Source: Rhodanobacter sp. B04
GTDB taxonomy: Bacteria; Pseudomonadota; Gammaproteobacteria; Xanthomonadales; Rhodanobacteraceae
Assembly: GCF_002001125.1 (NCBI RefSeq)
Contig: NZ_MUNV01000026.1
Coordinates: forward strand, 124,001-188,000
Direction: 5' to 3'
DNA: 64,000 bases
In this document: positions 47,858 through 58,297 of the stretch, in pieces
Numbering within the stretch: position 1 is the stretch's first letter
How the letters are laid out: each line of letters begins with the position of its first letter
Made by a program: the position numbers and the translations under genes
Notes under the pieces: model-generated
Told to the model about the DNA's origin: nothing
Databases searched by the model: none
Seen by the model: the letters and a program-made list of their open reading frames with translations, nothing else

Positions 47858-50272
47858 TCAGAACTGGCTGCCGAAGGTGAACTGGATACGCTCCTCGTAG
47901 TGGCTGTCCGATGGCTGGGTACGGAACGGCACGGCCAGGCTGATGATCAGCGGGCCGATCGGCGCCTGCCAGTGCAGCGAGATGCCCGCCGAGGCGCGCA
48001 GCGTGCTGGCGCTGAAGCTCTGGATGTTCTGGTAGGCGTTGCCGACGTCGGTGAATACCGACACGCGCGCAGTGTTGGTGTCTTTCAGGAACGGTAGCGG
48101 CAGGTAAAGCTCGGCGGTGCCGAGCACCTTGAACGCGCCGCCGACCGGCTGCGCGTAATAGCCACCGTCGCAGTAACCGTTGCTCGCCGGAGTGGTGCCA
48201 TCGATGCAGACTCGCGGTCCCAGCGTGTTGTCCTGGAAGCCGCGCACGTCGCGCACGCCGCCGGAGTAGAAGTTTGCCCAGAAGGGGAAGTCCTGGCGCA
48301 TGTCGGGTGGAGCGGCTTCGCCGGCGGCGGCGTAGACGGCCTTCAACGCGTCGTAGGCCTGGTCGCTGATGCCATTGCTGCCGTAGGTCTTGCCGTAACC
48401 TGCCTGGCCATCCAGATACAGCACGAAGCCCTTGCCGATCGGCCAGTAGTGGTTGATTTCGGTGGTCAGCTTCCAGTACTGCACGGTCGAGCCGGGCAGT
48501 GCGATGTCGGTCGACACGGAGATCAGGCCGCCGCGGGTCGGCGCCCAGTAGCCATTGCGGGTATCGTGGTTCCAGCCCAGCGTACCGGTCCAGGAATGAA
48601 TGGTCTGGTTGCCGATTTCGTTCTGGTAATCGATCAGCATCTGCGGGCTATAGCCCGGAATCAGGTTGACCTTGTTGCTGCTGATGCCCAGGCCCACGCG
48701 GACACCGTCGGTTTCGGTGATCGGGATACCCAGGTAGCTGGAGAAGGCTTTCTGACTAGTGGAGTAGTCCGCGAAATCGGTGTTGCCGTAATCGGTCTTG
48801 GAATAGTTGGCGCTGTAACCGATGCCGATGCCGTTGTCGGTCAGGTACGGGTTGTAATAATTCATCCCGTAACTGGTGGTGTAGTAGCTGCGCGAACCGC
48901 TCACCGAGAAGCTGTCGCCGGTGCCGAAGAGGTTGTTCTGCGTGACCGAGGCATTCAGGATGATGCCTTCGAGCTGCGAATAGCCGACGCCGAACTGCAT
49001 GCTGCCGGCGGACTGCTCCTCGACCTTGACGCTGATGTCGACCTGATCCTGCGTGCCTGCCACCAGTTTCTTGTCGATGTCGACCTTCTTGAAGAAGCCC
49101 AGTCGCTGCAGGCGGATCTTGGAACGGTCGATCGCCGCCTGTGAATACCAGGAGCCCTCGAGCTGGCGCATCTCGCGGCGCAGCACGCCGTCCTCGGTAC
49201 GGGTATTGCCCTGGAAGATCACCCGGCGCACGTACACGCGCTGCCCCGGTTCGATGTACATGGTCAGGTCGACGGTGCGCTTGTCCTTGTCCAGCTTGGG
49301 GATCGGGGTGACCTTGGCAAAGGCGTAGCCGATATTGGCCAGCACGGCCTTGATCGCCTTCGAGCTTGCCTCGATCGCGCCACGGTTGAAGGTTTCACCC
49401 GGCTTGATGAAGATCAGCTGGCGCAAGGTCGCTTCCGGCAGGATCAATTCGCCAAGCAGCTTGACGTCGGTCACCTTGTAGATCTCGCCCTCTTTCACGC
49501 TGGCGTCGATGTACATCCCGCGCTTGTCCGGCGAGATCGAGACCTGGGTGGAGTCGACCCCGAAGTCGGCATAGCCGCGATCCATGTAGTAGGACTGCAG
49601 CTTCTCCAGGTCGCCGGAGAGTTTTTCGCGTGAATACTGGTCGTCCTTGGAATACCACGACATCAGGCCGCCGGTATCCGACTCGAAACCCTTGCGGATC
49701 TGCTTGTCGGTGAAAGCGTGGTTGCCGAGGATGTTGATTTCCTTGATCTTGGCGACTTTGCCCTCGCGGATCTCAAGGTCGATGGAGACACGGTTGCGGT
49801 CGAGCTGGGTTACGTGCGGGATCACCGACACGTTGTACTTGCCGCGGTTGTAGTACTGGCGAATCAGCTCCTGCTGCACGTTGTCCAATGCCAGCCGGTC
49901 AAACGTCTCGCCCTCGGTCAGGCCGATATCCTTCAGGCCCTTCTTCAGGTCCTCGGTCTTGATGTCATGGTTGCCGCGGATGCTCAGCTTGGCGATCGAC
50001 GGCCGCTCGACCACCTTGATCACCAGGATGTTGCCGTCGCGGTCAAGCGTGACGTCGCTGAAGAACTTGGTGTTGTACAACGCACGAATGGCCCGTTGGG
50101 CCTCGTCATTGGTCAGCCGGTCGCCCTTGTTGATCGGCAGGTAGTTGTACACGGTACCGGCGGAGATGCGGCTGAGGCCGTCGATGCGGATGTCCGACAC
50201 CACGAACGGGTCGAACGCGAACGCATTGGCGGAGAGGGAGGCAAGCAGGATCAGCGCGGCGATACGCTTCAT
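47858..50272 (-). CDS. bamA: Outer membrane assembly factor BamA
   Basis: Core of the BAM machine that inserts beta-barrel proteins (804 aa). Signal peptide MKRIAALILLASLSANAFA, five POTRA domains (to about residue 420), then a 16-strand barrel with the conserved VRGF (GVRDVRGFQDNTLGPR) and a terminal Phe (FTFGSQF). The neighbours rseP and lpxD are typical; skp, which often follows bamA, is missing here. Confidence 0.96.
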   Translation of the reverse strand: MKRIAALILLASLSANAFAFDPFVVSDIRIDGLSRISAGTVYNYLPINKGDRLTNDEAQRAIRALYNTKFFSDVTLDRDGNILVIKVVERPSIAKLSIRGNHDIKTEDLKKGLKDIGLTEGETFDRLALDNVQQELIRQYYNRGKYNVSVIPHVTQLDRNRVSIDLEIREGKVAKIKEINILGNHAFTDKQIRKGFESDTGGLMSWYSKDDQYSREKLSGDLEKLQSYYMDRGYADFGVDSTQVSISPDKRGMYIDASVKEGEIYKVTDVKLLGELILPEATLRQLIFIKPGETFNRGAIEASSKAIKAVLANIGYAFAKVTPIPKLDKDKRTVDLTMYIEPGQRVYVRRVIFQGNTRTEDGVLRREMRQLEGSWYSQAAIDRSKIRLQRLGFFKKVDIDKKLVAGTQDQVDISVKVEEQSAGSMQFGVGYSQLEGIILNASVTQNNLFGTGDSFSVSGSRSYYTTSYGMNYYNPYLTDNGIGIGYSANYSKTDYGNTDFADYSTSQKAFSSYLGIPITETDGVRVGLGISSNKVNLIPGYSPQMLIDYQNEIGNQTIHSWTGTLGWNHDTRNGYWAPTRGGLISVSTDIALPGSTVQYWKLTTEINHYWPIGKGFVLYLDGQAGYGKTYGSNGISDQAYDALKAVYAAAGEAAPPDMRQDFPFWANFYSGGVRDVRGFQDNTLGPRVCIDGTTPASNGYCDGGYYAQPVGGAFKVLGTAELYLPLPFLKDTNTARVSVFTDVGNAYQNIQSFSASTLRASAGISLHWQAPIGPLIISLAVPFRTQPSDSHYEERIQFTFGSQF

Positions 50273-50336
50273 CGTCGGTTCCGTTGGGTTATTTCGATGA
50301 GGCAGCCAGCGTGGCCGCCTCGATCAAGAGCATGAA

Positions 50337-50385
50337 ACAGGGCCTGACCCTGTCTCGAAAGGGTGTTTGCACTCCGCCGGAGTGC
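50337..50385. other. Hairpins in the rseP-bamA gap
   Basis: ACAGGG (50337-50342) with CCCTGT (50348-50353), and the 17-bp palindrome GCACTCCG-C-CGGAGTGC (50369-50385), in the 195-bp gap. They may separate rseP from bamA transcription. No clear sigma-E promoter was found in the gap on the minus strand. Confidence 0.4.
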
Positions 50386-50467
50386 CTGGTTTGACTTGCC
50401 GCCGCGCTGCACTGCGGATAGCGCAGGCAGGCTCGCATCGACATGCCGCGATCGCCGCTGATCATGG

Positions 50468-51814
50468 TCATGACAGCAGCATGCGGTGAATATCGTTGTA
50501 GAACGCCAACCCCATCAGGGTGAACAGCAACGCCAGTCCGATGTATTGACCGACGAGCATCACCTGTTCACTGACCGGGCTGCCTTTGGCCAACTCCACA
50601 AGATAATACAGCAGGTGCCCGCCATCCAGCAGCGGGATCGGCAGCAGGTTCAGGATGGCCAGGCTCAGCGACACCAGCGCCAGGAACTGCAGGAACCAGG
50701 ACAGGCCCATGCTGGCTGACTGGTTGGCCACCTGGGCGATGCCGATCACGCCGGACAGGTTGTTGGCGGAGGCCTGCCCGCTGACCATCTTGCCGATCAG
50801 GTTGAAGGTTTGCGCGGTGTTGAACCACGTAGCCCGCAACGCGGCGCCGAAAGCCCGGACCGGGCCGTAGCGCAGGGTCACCTGTTCGGGCCCGGGACCA
50901 CCCACACCGATCACCCAGTTGACGGGCTGGCCTTGCAGCGACTCCCGTTGGGCATCCACGGCCAACAGCATCGGTCTGCCGGCGCGCTCGATGGCCAGTT
51001 GCAAATGGGGCGACTTGGCTGCTTCGGCGGGTATCAGCTTCTGGAACACGGAGTAATCGGCGACAGGCTGGCCGTTGACCGCCACGATGCGGTCGCCGCC
51101 CTGCATGCCGGCCAGCGCAGCCGGCTTGCCCGGCAACACGTTGGCGGCAATCGCCGGGGAGGGCGCCAGGTCCAGGCCGAGTTTCTTCAGGTATTGATCG
51201 ATGGGCTGACCAGCTGGCAGCTGCTCCAGCGGTATCACCAGCTGGCGCAAGCTGCCGTTGTTGCCGCGCACAGTGAGTGGCAGTGGCGTGCGCCCGAGCA
51301 GTGCATTGGCCACGCTGTCCATCGCGTCGGTGAAGGTGCCCACCGGGCGGCCATCGATGCTGAGGATGCGATCACCTGGCTGGATGCCCGCCTCGGCGGC
51401 TAGGCTGTGCGGCGCGGCGTTGACGATGGGGGCTACGTCCGGCCGGCCCAGCATGAACATCAGCCAGAACGCGGCAATCGTGAAAATCAGGTTGAAACCG
51501 GGCCCGGCCGCCACGATCGCAATGCGCTGCCACACGGATTTGCCGGTGAATTCCTGGTCGCGCAAGGCGGGATCGACTTCCCCCTCGCGCGCATCCAGCA
51601 TCTTGACGTAGCCGCCGAGCGGGATCGCGGCGATCTGGTATTCGGTGCCGTCGCGGCCGATGCGCTTCCAGATCGCGTTGCCGAAGCCGATCGAAAAACG
51701 CAGCACCTTGACGCCGCAGCGGCGCGCGACCCAGTAATGGCCGAATTCATGAAAGGTCACCAGCACGCCCAGCGTGACCAGCAACCAGAACACCGAGCCG
51801 AAAAAGGAAGTCAT
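50468..51814 (-). CDS. rseP: Site-2 protease RseP
   Basis: Intramembrane zinc protease of the envelope stress response (448 aa), cleaving RseA within the membrane after DegS. HEFGH (H22, E23, H26) lies in the first span, two PDZ domains in the periplasmic loop (AEAGIQPGDRILSI and ALAGMQGGDRIVAV), and NLLPIPLLDGGH supplies the third metal ligand. The ATG at 51814 is preferred over a TTG one codon before. Confidence 0.95.
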   Translation of the reverse strand: MTSFFGSVFWLLVTLGVLVTFHEFGHYWVARRCGVKVLRFSIGFGNAIWKRIGRDGTEYQIAAIPLGGYVKMLDAREGEVDPALRDQEFTGKSVWQRIAIVAAGPGFNLIFTIAAFWLMFMLGRPDVAPIVNAAPHSLAAEAGIQPGDRILSIDGRPVGTFTDAMDSVANALLGRTPLPLTVRGNNGSLRQLVIPLEQLPAGQPIDQYLKKLGLDLAPSPAIAANVLPGKPAALAGMQGGDRIVAVNGQPVADYSVFQKLIPAEAAKSPHLQLAIERAGRPMLLAVDAQRESLQGQPVNWVIGVGGPGPEQVTLRYGPVRAFGAALRATWFNTAQTFNLIGKMVSGQASANNLSGVIGIAQVANQSASMGLSWFLQFLALVSLSLAILNLLPIPLLDGGHLLYYLVELAKGSPVSEQVMLVGQYIGLALLFTLMGLAFYNDIHRMLLS

Positions 51815-51850
51815 CAAGCGCCGTAAAAGGGAGTCATCGAACCAAGGATA

Positions 51851-53026
51851 TCAGCAAGCATTGCGCAGAATACGGCGGGCCGCCTCGCGGGCGACCCGAT
51901 CGCGTTCAGCAAGGGTCCCAACATCGACCACGGCTTGCGCCGGCAGTTCCGCAAGTACGGCCTCGACCACGTCAGCGATCGACAGGAACGGCAGCGTGCC
52001 GGCCAGAAATGCGTCCACGGCAACTTCGTTGGCGGCGTTCAGCACTGCCGGGGCGTCGCCGCCGGCGCGCAGCGCGTGGAATGCCAATGCCAGGCAACGG
52101 AAGGTGGCCAGGTCCGGGGGCTCGAATTGCAGCGGTGCGCAGGCGGCCAGATTCAGGGGCGCCACACCGGCTTCGACCCGCTCCGGCCACGCCAGTGCAT
52201 GGGCGATCGCGGTACGCATGTCCGGATTGCCGAGCTGGGCCAGTACCGAACCATCGACGTATTCGACCAGCGAATGCACCAGACTTTGCGGATGCACCAG
52301 CACGTCGATGGCTTCTGCCGGGGCGCCGAACAGGTGATGTGCCTCGATCACCTCCAGCCCCTTGTTCATCAGGGTCGCCGAGTCGACCGAGATCTTGCGG
52401 CCCATCACCCAGTTCGGATGCTTGCAGGCCTGCTCCGGCGTGATGTCGACCAGCTGCGACCGGCTACGGCCGCGGAACGGGCCGCCGGAGGCGGTCAGGA
52501 TCAGCCGGCGCACGCCGCTGGCGCGCAGATCCGGACGTCCGCCCGGCAGGCATTGAAAGATCGCATTATGTTCGGAATCGACCGGGATCAGCGCACCACC
52601 GCCGGCCGCGACCGCCGCCAACAGCAGCGGGCCGGCCATCACGATGGATTCCTTGTTGGCCAGCAGCAAGTGTTTGCCTGCACGCGCGGCGGCCAGGGTG
52701 GAATCCAGCCCGGCGGCACCGACGATCGCCGCCACCACGGTGTCGCACAGTTCGCCGGCCGCGGCGGCAGTCAGCGCAGCATGACCGCTGGCCACTTCGC
52801 AGCGCACGCCGGCGGCGGCCAGGCGTCGTGCCAGTTCGGCCTCCAGTGCCGGATCGGCGATCACGGCCAGCTGCGGTCGATGCCGGGCGCACAGCTCGGC
52901 CAGCGCCTCGACTTGCCGGTGTGCGGTCAGCACGCTGGCACGGAAACGATCCGGGTGCCGCGCGATGACGTCGAGCGTGTTGCCGCCGATCGAGCCGGTC
53001 GCGCCAAGGACGGCGACGTGCTTCAT
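51851..53026 (-). CDS. dxr: 1-deoxy-D-xylulose 5-phosphate reductoisomerase
   Basis: Second enzyme of the MEP isoprenoid pathway, NADPH dependent (391 aa). [16 protein letters not shown] for nucleotide binding, [19 protein letters not shown] with metal-binding acids, and [11 protein letters not shown]. The ATG at 53026 is one base from the cdsA stop. Target family of fosmidomycin. Confidence 0.96.
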   Translation of the reverse strand: MKHVAVLGATGSIGGNTLDVIARHPDRFRASVLTAHRQVEALAELCARHRPQLAVIADPALEAELARRLAAAGVRCEVASGHAALTAAAAGELCDTVVAAIVGAAGLDSTLAAARAGKHLLLANKESIVMAGPLLLAAVAAGGGALIPVDSEHNAIFQCLPGGRPDLRASGVRRLILTASGGPFRGRSRSQLVDITPEQACKHPNWVMGRKISVDSATLMNKGLEVIEAHHLFGAPAEAIDVLVHPQSLVHSLVEYVDGSVLAQLGNPDMRTAIAHALAWPERVEAGVAPLNLAACAPLQFEPPDLATFRCLALAFHALRAGGDAPAVLNAANEVAVDAFLAGTLPFLSIADVVEAVLAELPAQAVVDVGTLAERDRVAREAARRILRNAC

Positions 53027-53027
53027 C

Positions 53028-53846
53028 TCAAAGCCCCAGCAGCAACAGGCCGGCAGCGAACAGCGGCAGCGCCGCAAAGACACTGTCGAGCCGGTCCATC
53101 AGGCCGCCATGGCCGGGAAACAGGGTGCCGGAATCCTTCACCTGGGCGTGCCGCTTCATCAGGCTTTCGATCAGGTCGCCGACGATCGATATCGCCACGG
53201 TCGGCATGGCCAGCAAGGCCAGGCCGAGCAGCTGGCTTCCGCGCACGTCGAGCAGCCATCCGCCGGTCAGGGCGACCAGTACCCCGGCCACCATGGCGCC
53301 GTAGGCGCCGGCCCAGGTCTTGCCGGGACTGATCTGCGGTGCCAGCTTGCGCTTGCCGAAGAAGCGGCCGCTGAAATAAGCGCCGATGTCGGCGGCCCAA
53401 ACGATCACCAGGGCGAGCAGGGTCCACCAGTGGCCGTGCGGCACTCGTTCATGGATGCTTACCAGGGCGATCCATGCCGGGAATATCACGAACGCGCCGG
53501 CCAGCAGTTTCAACATGCGGTTTTCGCTGGTCGGAGCAGCGGCGAAGGCGAAATGGCGCAGCCAAAGGCAAGCCAGCAACCACCATGCGACACCGGCAAG
53601 CAGCAGCACCGAGCTCGTGATGCCGGCATGTGCGTACCACAGCATCGAGAACACGACGGCGGCGGCGACAAGCAGGCCGATCCGGGCGGACCGGTTCTTC
53701 AGCCCGCTGAGCTGGGCCCATTCCCACAGTGCCGCGAGGAACGCCGCTGCGCAGATCAGTGCGAACACCGAAGTCGATGGCAGCAGGATGATCAGGATCG
53801 CCAGCGGTGCAAGCAGCAGGGCGGTGAGGGTGCGCTGTAGCAGCAT
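53028..53846 (-). CDS. cdsA: Phosphatidate cytidylyltransferase
   Basis: Polytopic membrane enzyme making CDP-diacylglycerol (272 aa). The C-terminal signature [20 protein letters not shown] followed by [12 protein letters not shown] is diagnostic; about seven hydrophobic spans precede it. ATG 53846 has AAGGA five bases upstream; the frame runs further upstream inside uppS without support. Confidence 0.95.
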   Translation of the reverse strand: MLLQRTLTALLLAPLAILIILLPSTSVFALICAAAFLAALWEWAQLSGLKNRSARIGLLVAAAVVFSMLWYAHAGITSSVLLLAGVAWWLLACLWLRHFAFAAAPTSENRMLKLLAGAFVIFPAWIALVSIHERVPHGHWWTLLALVIVWAADIGAYFSGRFFGKRKLAPQISPGKTWAGAYGAMVAGVLVALTGGWLLDVRGSQLLGLALLAMPTVAISIVGDLIESLMKRHAQVKDSGTLFPGHGGLMDRLDSVFAALPLFAAGLLLLGL

Positions 53847-53854
53847 CGGAATCC

Positions 53855-54595
53855 TTAAGGAGCGGCGGCGATCTGCTCGCCGGTGCGACCGTAACGACGC
53901 TCGCGACGGGCATAGTCCTCGATGGCCCGGCGCAGGCAAGCCTGGTCGAAGTCCGGCCACAAGGTGTCGGTAAAGTACAACTCGGCGTACGCCGCCTGCC
54001 ACAACAGGAAATTGCTGATGCGGCATTCGCCGCCGGTACGGATGAACAGATCCAGCGGCGGCAGCTCGGCCAGGCTTATCCACCGGTTCAGCCGGGCCTC
54101 GTCGATCTGGTCGGGGCGCAGCTCGCCGCGGAGCACGGCTTCCGCCGCCAGGCGACTGGCTTGCACGATGTCCCAGCGGCCGCCGTAGTTCACCGCGATG
54201 TTCACGTGCAGCCGGTCGTTGCCGGCCGTGCGGCTCATCGCCAGCTGCATGCGCTGGCGCAACGGTTCGTCAAACGCGCTCAGGTCGCCGATGAAGCGCA
54301 GGCGCACGCCGTTGGCGTGCAGCTCGTCGACTTCCTTGTCCAGTGCGCGCACGAACAGGCTCATCAAGGCGCCCACCTCGTCCTGCGGGCGCTGCCAGTT
54401 TTCGCTGGAGAACGCGAACAGGGTCAGCGCATGCACGCCTTCGCGCATGCAGGATTCGATCGCGGCACGCACGGCCTTGCGCCCGGCATTGTGGCCAAAG
54501 CTGCGCGGACGATGGCGAGCCCGGGCCCAGCGACCGTTGCCATCCATCACGATGGCGATGTGGCGCGGAATCTGCGAGGCCTTGCCCTTGGTCAT
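53855..54595 (-). CDS. uppS: Isoprenyl transferase, undecaprenyl diphosphate synthase
   Basis: cis-Prenyltransferase (246 aa) producing the C55 carrier for peptidoglycan and O-antigen. IVMDGNGRWA with D18, FAFSSENWQRP and LFIRTGGECRISNFLLWQ are conserved motifs. Eight bp from cdsA. Confidence 0.96.
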   Translation of the reverse strand: MTKGKASQIPRHIAIVMDGNGRWARARHRPRSFGHNAGRKAVRAAIESCMREGVHALTLFAFSSENWQRPQDEVGALMSLFVRALDKEVDELHANGVRLRFIGDLSAFDEPLRQRMQLAMSRTAGNDRLHVNIAVNYGGRWDIVQASRLAAEAVLRGELRPDQIDEARLNRWISLAELPPLDLFIRTGGECRISNFLLWQAAYAELYFTDTLWPDFDQACLRRAIEDYARRERRYGRTGEQIAAAP

Positions 54596-54620
54596 GCGAG
54601 GAGGAACCGTGATGGCCCGG

Positions 54621-55178
54621 TCAGAGGGCCATCAGCTCCTCTTCCTTCGCCTTGACCACGGCGTCGACGTCCTTGACGGCCTTGTCGGTGAGCTTCTGGA
54701 TTTCATCGTCGACGCGGCGGTCATCGTCCTCGGTGATCAGCTTTTCCTTGAGCAGATCCTTGACCTGCTGCAAGGCATCGCGGCGCACGTTGCGGATTGC
54801 GATCTTCGCGTTCTCGCCTTCATGGCCGACGTGCTTGGCCAGTTCCCGGCGGCGCTCTTCGGTGAGCGCGGGCATGTTGAGGCGGATCACCGTGCCGGCG
54901 GTGGTCGGCGTGATGCCGATGTCCGAGGCCATCAGGGCTTTTTCGATCGGTGCCACCATGGTCTTCTCCCATGGTGTGATGATGATCGTGCGGGCATCGG
55001 CCAGCGATACCGAGGCGACCTGGGTCAACGGCATGTCGGCGCCGTAGTAAGGCACCTTGATGTGCTCCACCAGCGCGGTGCTGGCGCGGCCGGTACGCAG
55101 GCGGGTGAGGTCGTGCTTGAGCGAGTCGATGCTCTTGCCCATGCGGGTCTGGGCATCGGTTTTGATGTCGTTGAGCAT
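54621..55178 (-). CDS. frr: Ribosome recycling factor
   Basis: Splits post-termination ribosomes with EF-G (185 aa, exact family length). SLKHDLTRLRTGRASTALVE at the N-terminus, ASDIGITPTTAGTVIRLNMP and LTEERRRELAKHV are typical. It has its own candidate promoter upstream. Confidence 0.97.
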   Translation of the reverse strand: MLNDIKTDAQTRMGKSIDSLKHDLTRLRTGRASTALVEHIKVPYYGADMPLTQVASVSLADARTIIITPWEKTMVAPIEKALMASDIGITPTTAGTVIRLNMPALTEERRRELAKHVGHEGENAKIAIRNVRRDALQQVKDLLKEKLITEDDDRRVDDEIQKLTDKAVKDVDAVVKAKEEELMAL

Positions 55179-55210
55179 GTGGCGTGTCCCGGTGAATCTG
55201 GCAACGTTCG

Positions 55211-55219
55211 ATTATAGCA
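55211..55219 (-). promoter_or_regulatory. Candidate frr promoter, extended -10
   Basis: On the minus strand TGC-TATAAT is a perfect -10 (55216 down to 55211) with a TGn extension; the -35 region is poor. Transcription would start about 26 bp before the frr ATG. Confidence 0.5.
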
Positions 55220-55263
55220 GTGCCGGCAGCTGCAGCCTGGCGCCGGAGAATGTTTCGGCGAGT

Positions 55264-55986
55264 TCAGCCGCCGTCGACCAGGGTGCCGATCGCTTCGCCG
55301 TGCATGATCCGCATCAGGCTGCCCGGCACGGTCATGTCATAGATGCGCAGCGGCATGTCGTGGTCGCGGCACAGCGCGATCGCGGCGGTGTCCATGACGG
55401 CCAGCTTGCGCTCGATCACATCGTCGTAGCTGAGCCGTTCGTAGCGGGTGGCATCCTGGTGCTTGGCCGGATCGGCGGTGTATACGCCGTCCACCTTGGT
55501 TGCCTTCAGCAGCAACTCGGCGCCCACTTCCACCGCACGCAGGGCCGCAGCCGAATCGGTGGTGAAGAACGGGTTGCCGGTGCCGGCGGCGAACAGCACG
55601 ATGCGCCCCTTCTCGATGTGGCGGATCGCACGACGGCGGATGAAATCCTCGGAGACGTCATGGATCTGGATCGCGCTCATCACGCGGGCGAAGCCGCCGC
55701 GCCGCTCGATCGCATCCTGCATGGCCAGTGCGTTCATCACCGTGGCCAGCATGCCCATGTGGTCGCCGGTAACCCGGTCCATGCCGGCGGCAGCGAGGCC
55801 GGCGCCGCGGAAAATGTTGCCGCCGCCGATCACCACGCCGATCTGGATGCCGGCGCGTTGCACCTCGATGATCTCGTCGGCAAGGCGGCCGATCACCTTC
55901 GGGTCGATGCCGTAATCGGCGTCGCCCATCAATGCCTCACCGGAGAGCTTGAGCAGGATGCGGCGGTACTTGGGCTGGTCGCTCAT
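55264..55986 (-). CDS. pyrH: Uridylate kinase
   Basis: UMP kinase of the amino acid kinase fold (240 aa). [33 protein letters not shown] and [13 protein letters not shown] are signature segments. ATG 55986 has GGAG five bases upstream; an open frame upstream crosses the terminator region and is rejected. Confidence 0.97.
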   Translation of the reverse strand: MSDQPKYRRILLKLSGEALMGDADYGIDPKVIGRLADEIIEVQRAGIQIGVVIGGGNIFRGAGLAAAGMDRVTGDHMGMLATVMNALAMQDAIERRGGFARVMSAIQIHDVSEDFIRRRAIRHIEKGRIVLFAAGTGNPFFTTDSAAALRAVEVGAELLLKATKVDGVYTADPAKHQDATRYERLSYDDVIERKLAVMDTAAIALCRDHDMPLRIYDMTVPGSLMRIMHGEAIGTLVDGG

Positions 55987-56020
55987 GAAATCTCCGGATT
56001 TGTGTGGGGCAAACCGCTGC

Positions 56021-56049
56021 ATTGTAGCGGTAGCGGGCTCCTGCCGGAA
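56021..56049 (-). promoter_or_regulatory. Candidate pyrH promoter
   Basis: Minus-strand TACAAT (56026 down to 56021), a 17-bp spacer and a weak TTCCGG (56049 down to 56044). The nearby terminator after tsf makes a separate promoter for pyrH likely. Confidence 0.45.
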
Positions 56050-56139
56050 CGCTGGCCTCGGGCTGTCGCTGCAATGGCCGCAAACTTCCCGCCGCCACGA
56101 ATCGGATGGCGGCGTGATTTCGTGAGCGGCGCACCCATG

Positions 56140-56167
56140 AAAAAGCCGCGGTTTCCCGCGGCTTTTT
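56140..56167. terminator. Bidirectional intrinsic terminator after tsf
   Basis: AAAAAGCCGCGG (56140-56151) and CCGCGGCTTTTT (56156-56167) form a perfect 12-bp stem with a 4-nt loop and five T residues on either strand. It begins 24 bp past the tsf stop and separates rpsB-tsf from pyrH. Confidence 0.88.
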
Positions 56168-56191
56168 CGCAGCCTGATGGCGCGGAGCGGC

Positions 56192-57070
56192 TTAGACCTG
56201 CATCGCCTTGGCCACTTCGGCCAAGTAGTCTTCCTGGACCTTCTCGATGCCTTCGCCGACGGCCAGACGGGCCACCGAGATGACATCCGCGCCTTCCTTC
56301 TTCAGCGCGTCTGCGACGGTCGTGTTGGTGTCCAGCACGTACGGCTGACCGAGCAGGGTGACTTCGGCGATGATCTTGTGGACCTTGCCGGCGACAATCT
56401 TCTCGAGGATCTCGGCCGGCTTGGCCTTTTCCTTGTCGGACATCTGGCTCAGCGCAATGTCCTTTTCCTTGGCCAGGAACTCGGCGGGAACGTCATCGGC
56501 GCGGACATAGGCCGGGTTCATCGCGGCGACATGCATCGCGATGCCCTTGGCCAGCTCCTCGGAGCCGCCCTTGAGTGCGACCAGCGCGCCAATGCGGCCG
56601 CCGTGGGTGTAGCTGCCGATCACGCCATCAGTCTTGACGACGGCCATGCGGCGCACGTCGATCTTCTCGCCGATGGTGGCAATCAGGACCTTGGCGGCTT
56701 CCTCGACGTTGCTGGCACCCGGGTAGGCGGCAGCCTTCAGCGCGTCGATGTCGGCGGCGCCGGAATTCAGCGCGACGTCGGCGACGGTGTCGCTGAACTT
56801 CAGGAAGCTGGCATCTTTGCCGACGAAGTCGGTCTCGCAGTTGATCTCGACCAGCACGGCCTTGCCCGGTACCTGGGCGGCCACGATGCGGCCTTCGGCG
56901 GCGATGCGGCTGGCCTTCTTGTCGGCCTTGGCCAGGCCGGACTTGCGCAGCCATTCCATCGCGATCTCGATGTCGCCGTTGTTCTCGACCAGCGCCTTCT
57001 TGCATTCCATCATGCCGGCGCCGGACCGCTCGCGCAGATCCTTGACCAGTTGGGCGGAAATATTGCTCAT
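56192..57070 (-). CDS. tsf: Elongation factor Ts
   Basis: Nucleotide exchange factor for EF-Tu (292 aa). [20 protein letters not shown] and [14 protein letters not shown] with the Asp-Phe pair that displaces Mg from EF-Tu. Directly downstream of rpsB, as in most bacteria, and followed by a terminator. Confidence 0.97.
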   Translation of the reverse strand: MSNISAQLVKDLRERSGAGMMECKKALVENNGDIEIAMEWLRKSGLAKADKKASRIAAEGRIVAAQVPGKAVLVEINCETDFVGKDASFLKFSDTVADVALNSGAADIDALKAAAYPGASNVEEAAKVLIATIGEKIDVRRMAVVKTDGVIGSYTHGGRIGALVALKGGSEELAKGIAMHVAAMNPAYVRADDVPAEFLAKEKDIALSQMSDKEKAKPAEILEKIVAGKVHKIIAEVTLLGQPYVLDTNTTVADALKKEGADVISVARLAVGEGIEKVQEDYLAEVAKAMQV

Positions 57071-57163
57071 CGGTAGTCCTCTAATGCTTTGATGGCGCCG
57101 CGGCAAGGCATGCCGCGGCGCGTTATCGCTTGTTGATCCGACGTCGAAGCGTCGTGATCGCGC

Positions 57164-58030
57164 TTACTTGGCGGGTGCGCCGTCGTTGCGCGGGCCACGA
57201 CCGCCATCACGACGCGGAGCGCCGGCGCCCTTCTTCGGGGCGGCGTCGCGGCGCGGGCCGGACGGCTTGCGATCGATCTTGGCGACCGGGTTGCCTTCCT
57301 CGTCCAGCTCGACGAAGTCGTTGGCGTCGCCCTGGGCGGCGGCCGGGGCGGCAGCCTTGCCTTCGAGGATCGAGTCGGCGGCGGCGCGGGCGTACAGCTG
57401 GATCGCGCGGATCGCGTCGTCATTGCCCGGGATGGCGTAGTCGACCAGTTCCGGATTGTAGTTGGTGTCGACCACGGCGATCACCGGGATGCCGAGCTTC
57501 TTGGCTTCCTGCACGGCGATGTCTTCGTGGCCGATGTCGATCACGAACAGCGCGTCGGGCAGACGGTTCATGTCCTTGATGCCGCCCAGCGAGGCCTGTA
57601 GCTTGTCGCGCTCGCGGCGGCGGGCCAGCACTTCGTGCTTGACCAGCTTGTCGAAGCTGCCATCGGTCTCGGCCGCTTCCAGTTCCTTCAGGCGCGAGAC
57701 GGACTGCTTGACGGTGCGGAAGTTGGTCAGCATGCCGCCGAGCCAGCGCGAGGTGACGAACGGCATGCCGGCGCGTGCGGCCTCTTCGGCCAACGGCTCG
57801 CGGGCCGAACGCTTGGTGCCGACGAACAGCACGGTGCCGCGCTTCTGCGCCAGGCCCGACAGGAAATTCATCGCGTCGGTGAACAGCGGCAGGGTCTTTT
57901 CGAGATTGATGATGTGGATCTTGCCGCGCGCGCCGAAGATGTACGGCGCCATCTTGGGGTTCCAGTAACGGGTCTGGTGACCGAAATGGACGCCGGCTTC
58001 GAGCATCTGGCGCATGGTGACTTGTGCCAT
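57164..58030 (-). CDS. rpsB: 30S ribosomal protein S2
   Basis: S2 (288 aa) binds the 30S subunit late and helps recruit S1. [20 protein letters not shown] and [20 protein letters not shown] are canonical. The last ~45 residues are a Pro/Arg/Gly/Lys-rich tail (about [16 protein letters not shown] onward) absent from E. coli S2 (241 aa). AAGGAG precedes the ATG at 58030. Confidence 0.97.
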   Translation of the reverse strand: MAQVTMRQMLEAGVHFGHQTRYWNPKMAPYIFGARGKIHIINLEKTLPLFTDAMNFLSGLAQKRGTVLFVGTKRSAREPLAEEAARAGMPFVTSRWLGGMLTNFRTVKQSVSRLKELEAAETDGSFDKLVKHEVLARRRERDKLQASLGGIKDMNRLPDALFVIDIGHEDIAVQEAKKLGIPVIAVVDTNYNPELVDYAIPGNDDAIRAIQLYARAAADSILEGKAAAPAAAQGDANDFVELDEEGNPVAKIDRKPSGPRRDAAPKKGAGAPRRDGGRGPRNDGAPAK

Positions 58031-58297
58031 GGGTGTAACTCCTTGCAGTGGTCCTTGAAGGACCTGGGGGTTGGGACCTCCACGCATCCCCGGCTTCGAC
58101 CGCGGCTTGCCCGATTTTTATGGTGGACAGGCCGCAGCACCCCGAAGGCGGTGCCGATACGTGTGTGGCGTTGGTTTGGGCTTGTACCGCAGCGCGGTTA
58201 CAATTCCGGTTCGCTTTGCAGGTTGATCGGGGCGCGAAACGCTCCATGCGATCTGCAAAACTCCGAAATTGTAGCCGGTGTACCGGCAGGGCGGCAA
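58031..58297 (-). promoter_or_regulatory. rpsB promoter and long leader
   Basis: Minus-strand TTGCCG (58297 down to 58292), an 18-bp spacer and TACAAT (58273 down to 58268) form a candidate promoter, giving a leader of about 230 nt. The leader has hairpins GGTCC/GGACC (58050-58064, close to the ribosome binding site) and GCACC/GGTGC (58137-58154). S2 represses its own leader in E. coli; a similar function here is inference. The 325-bp rpsB-map gap holds no gene. Confidence 0.5.
58176..58204 (+). promoter_or_regulatory. Candidate map promoter
   Basis: TTGGGC (58176-58181), a 17-bp spacer and TACAAT (58199-58204). It lies inside the rpsB leader region on the opposite strand, so the two divergent transcripts would overlap by several dozen bases. 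Confidence 0.45.

Noticed and set aside
50289-50471. 60-codon minus-strand frame between rseP and bamA
   Set aside because: No ribosome binding site, crosses two hairpins and has no recognisable product.
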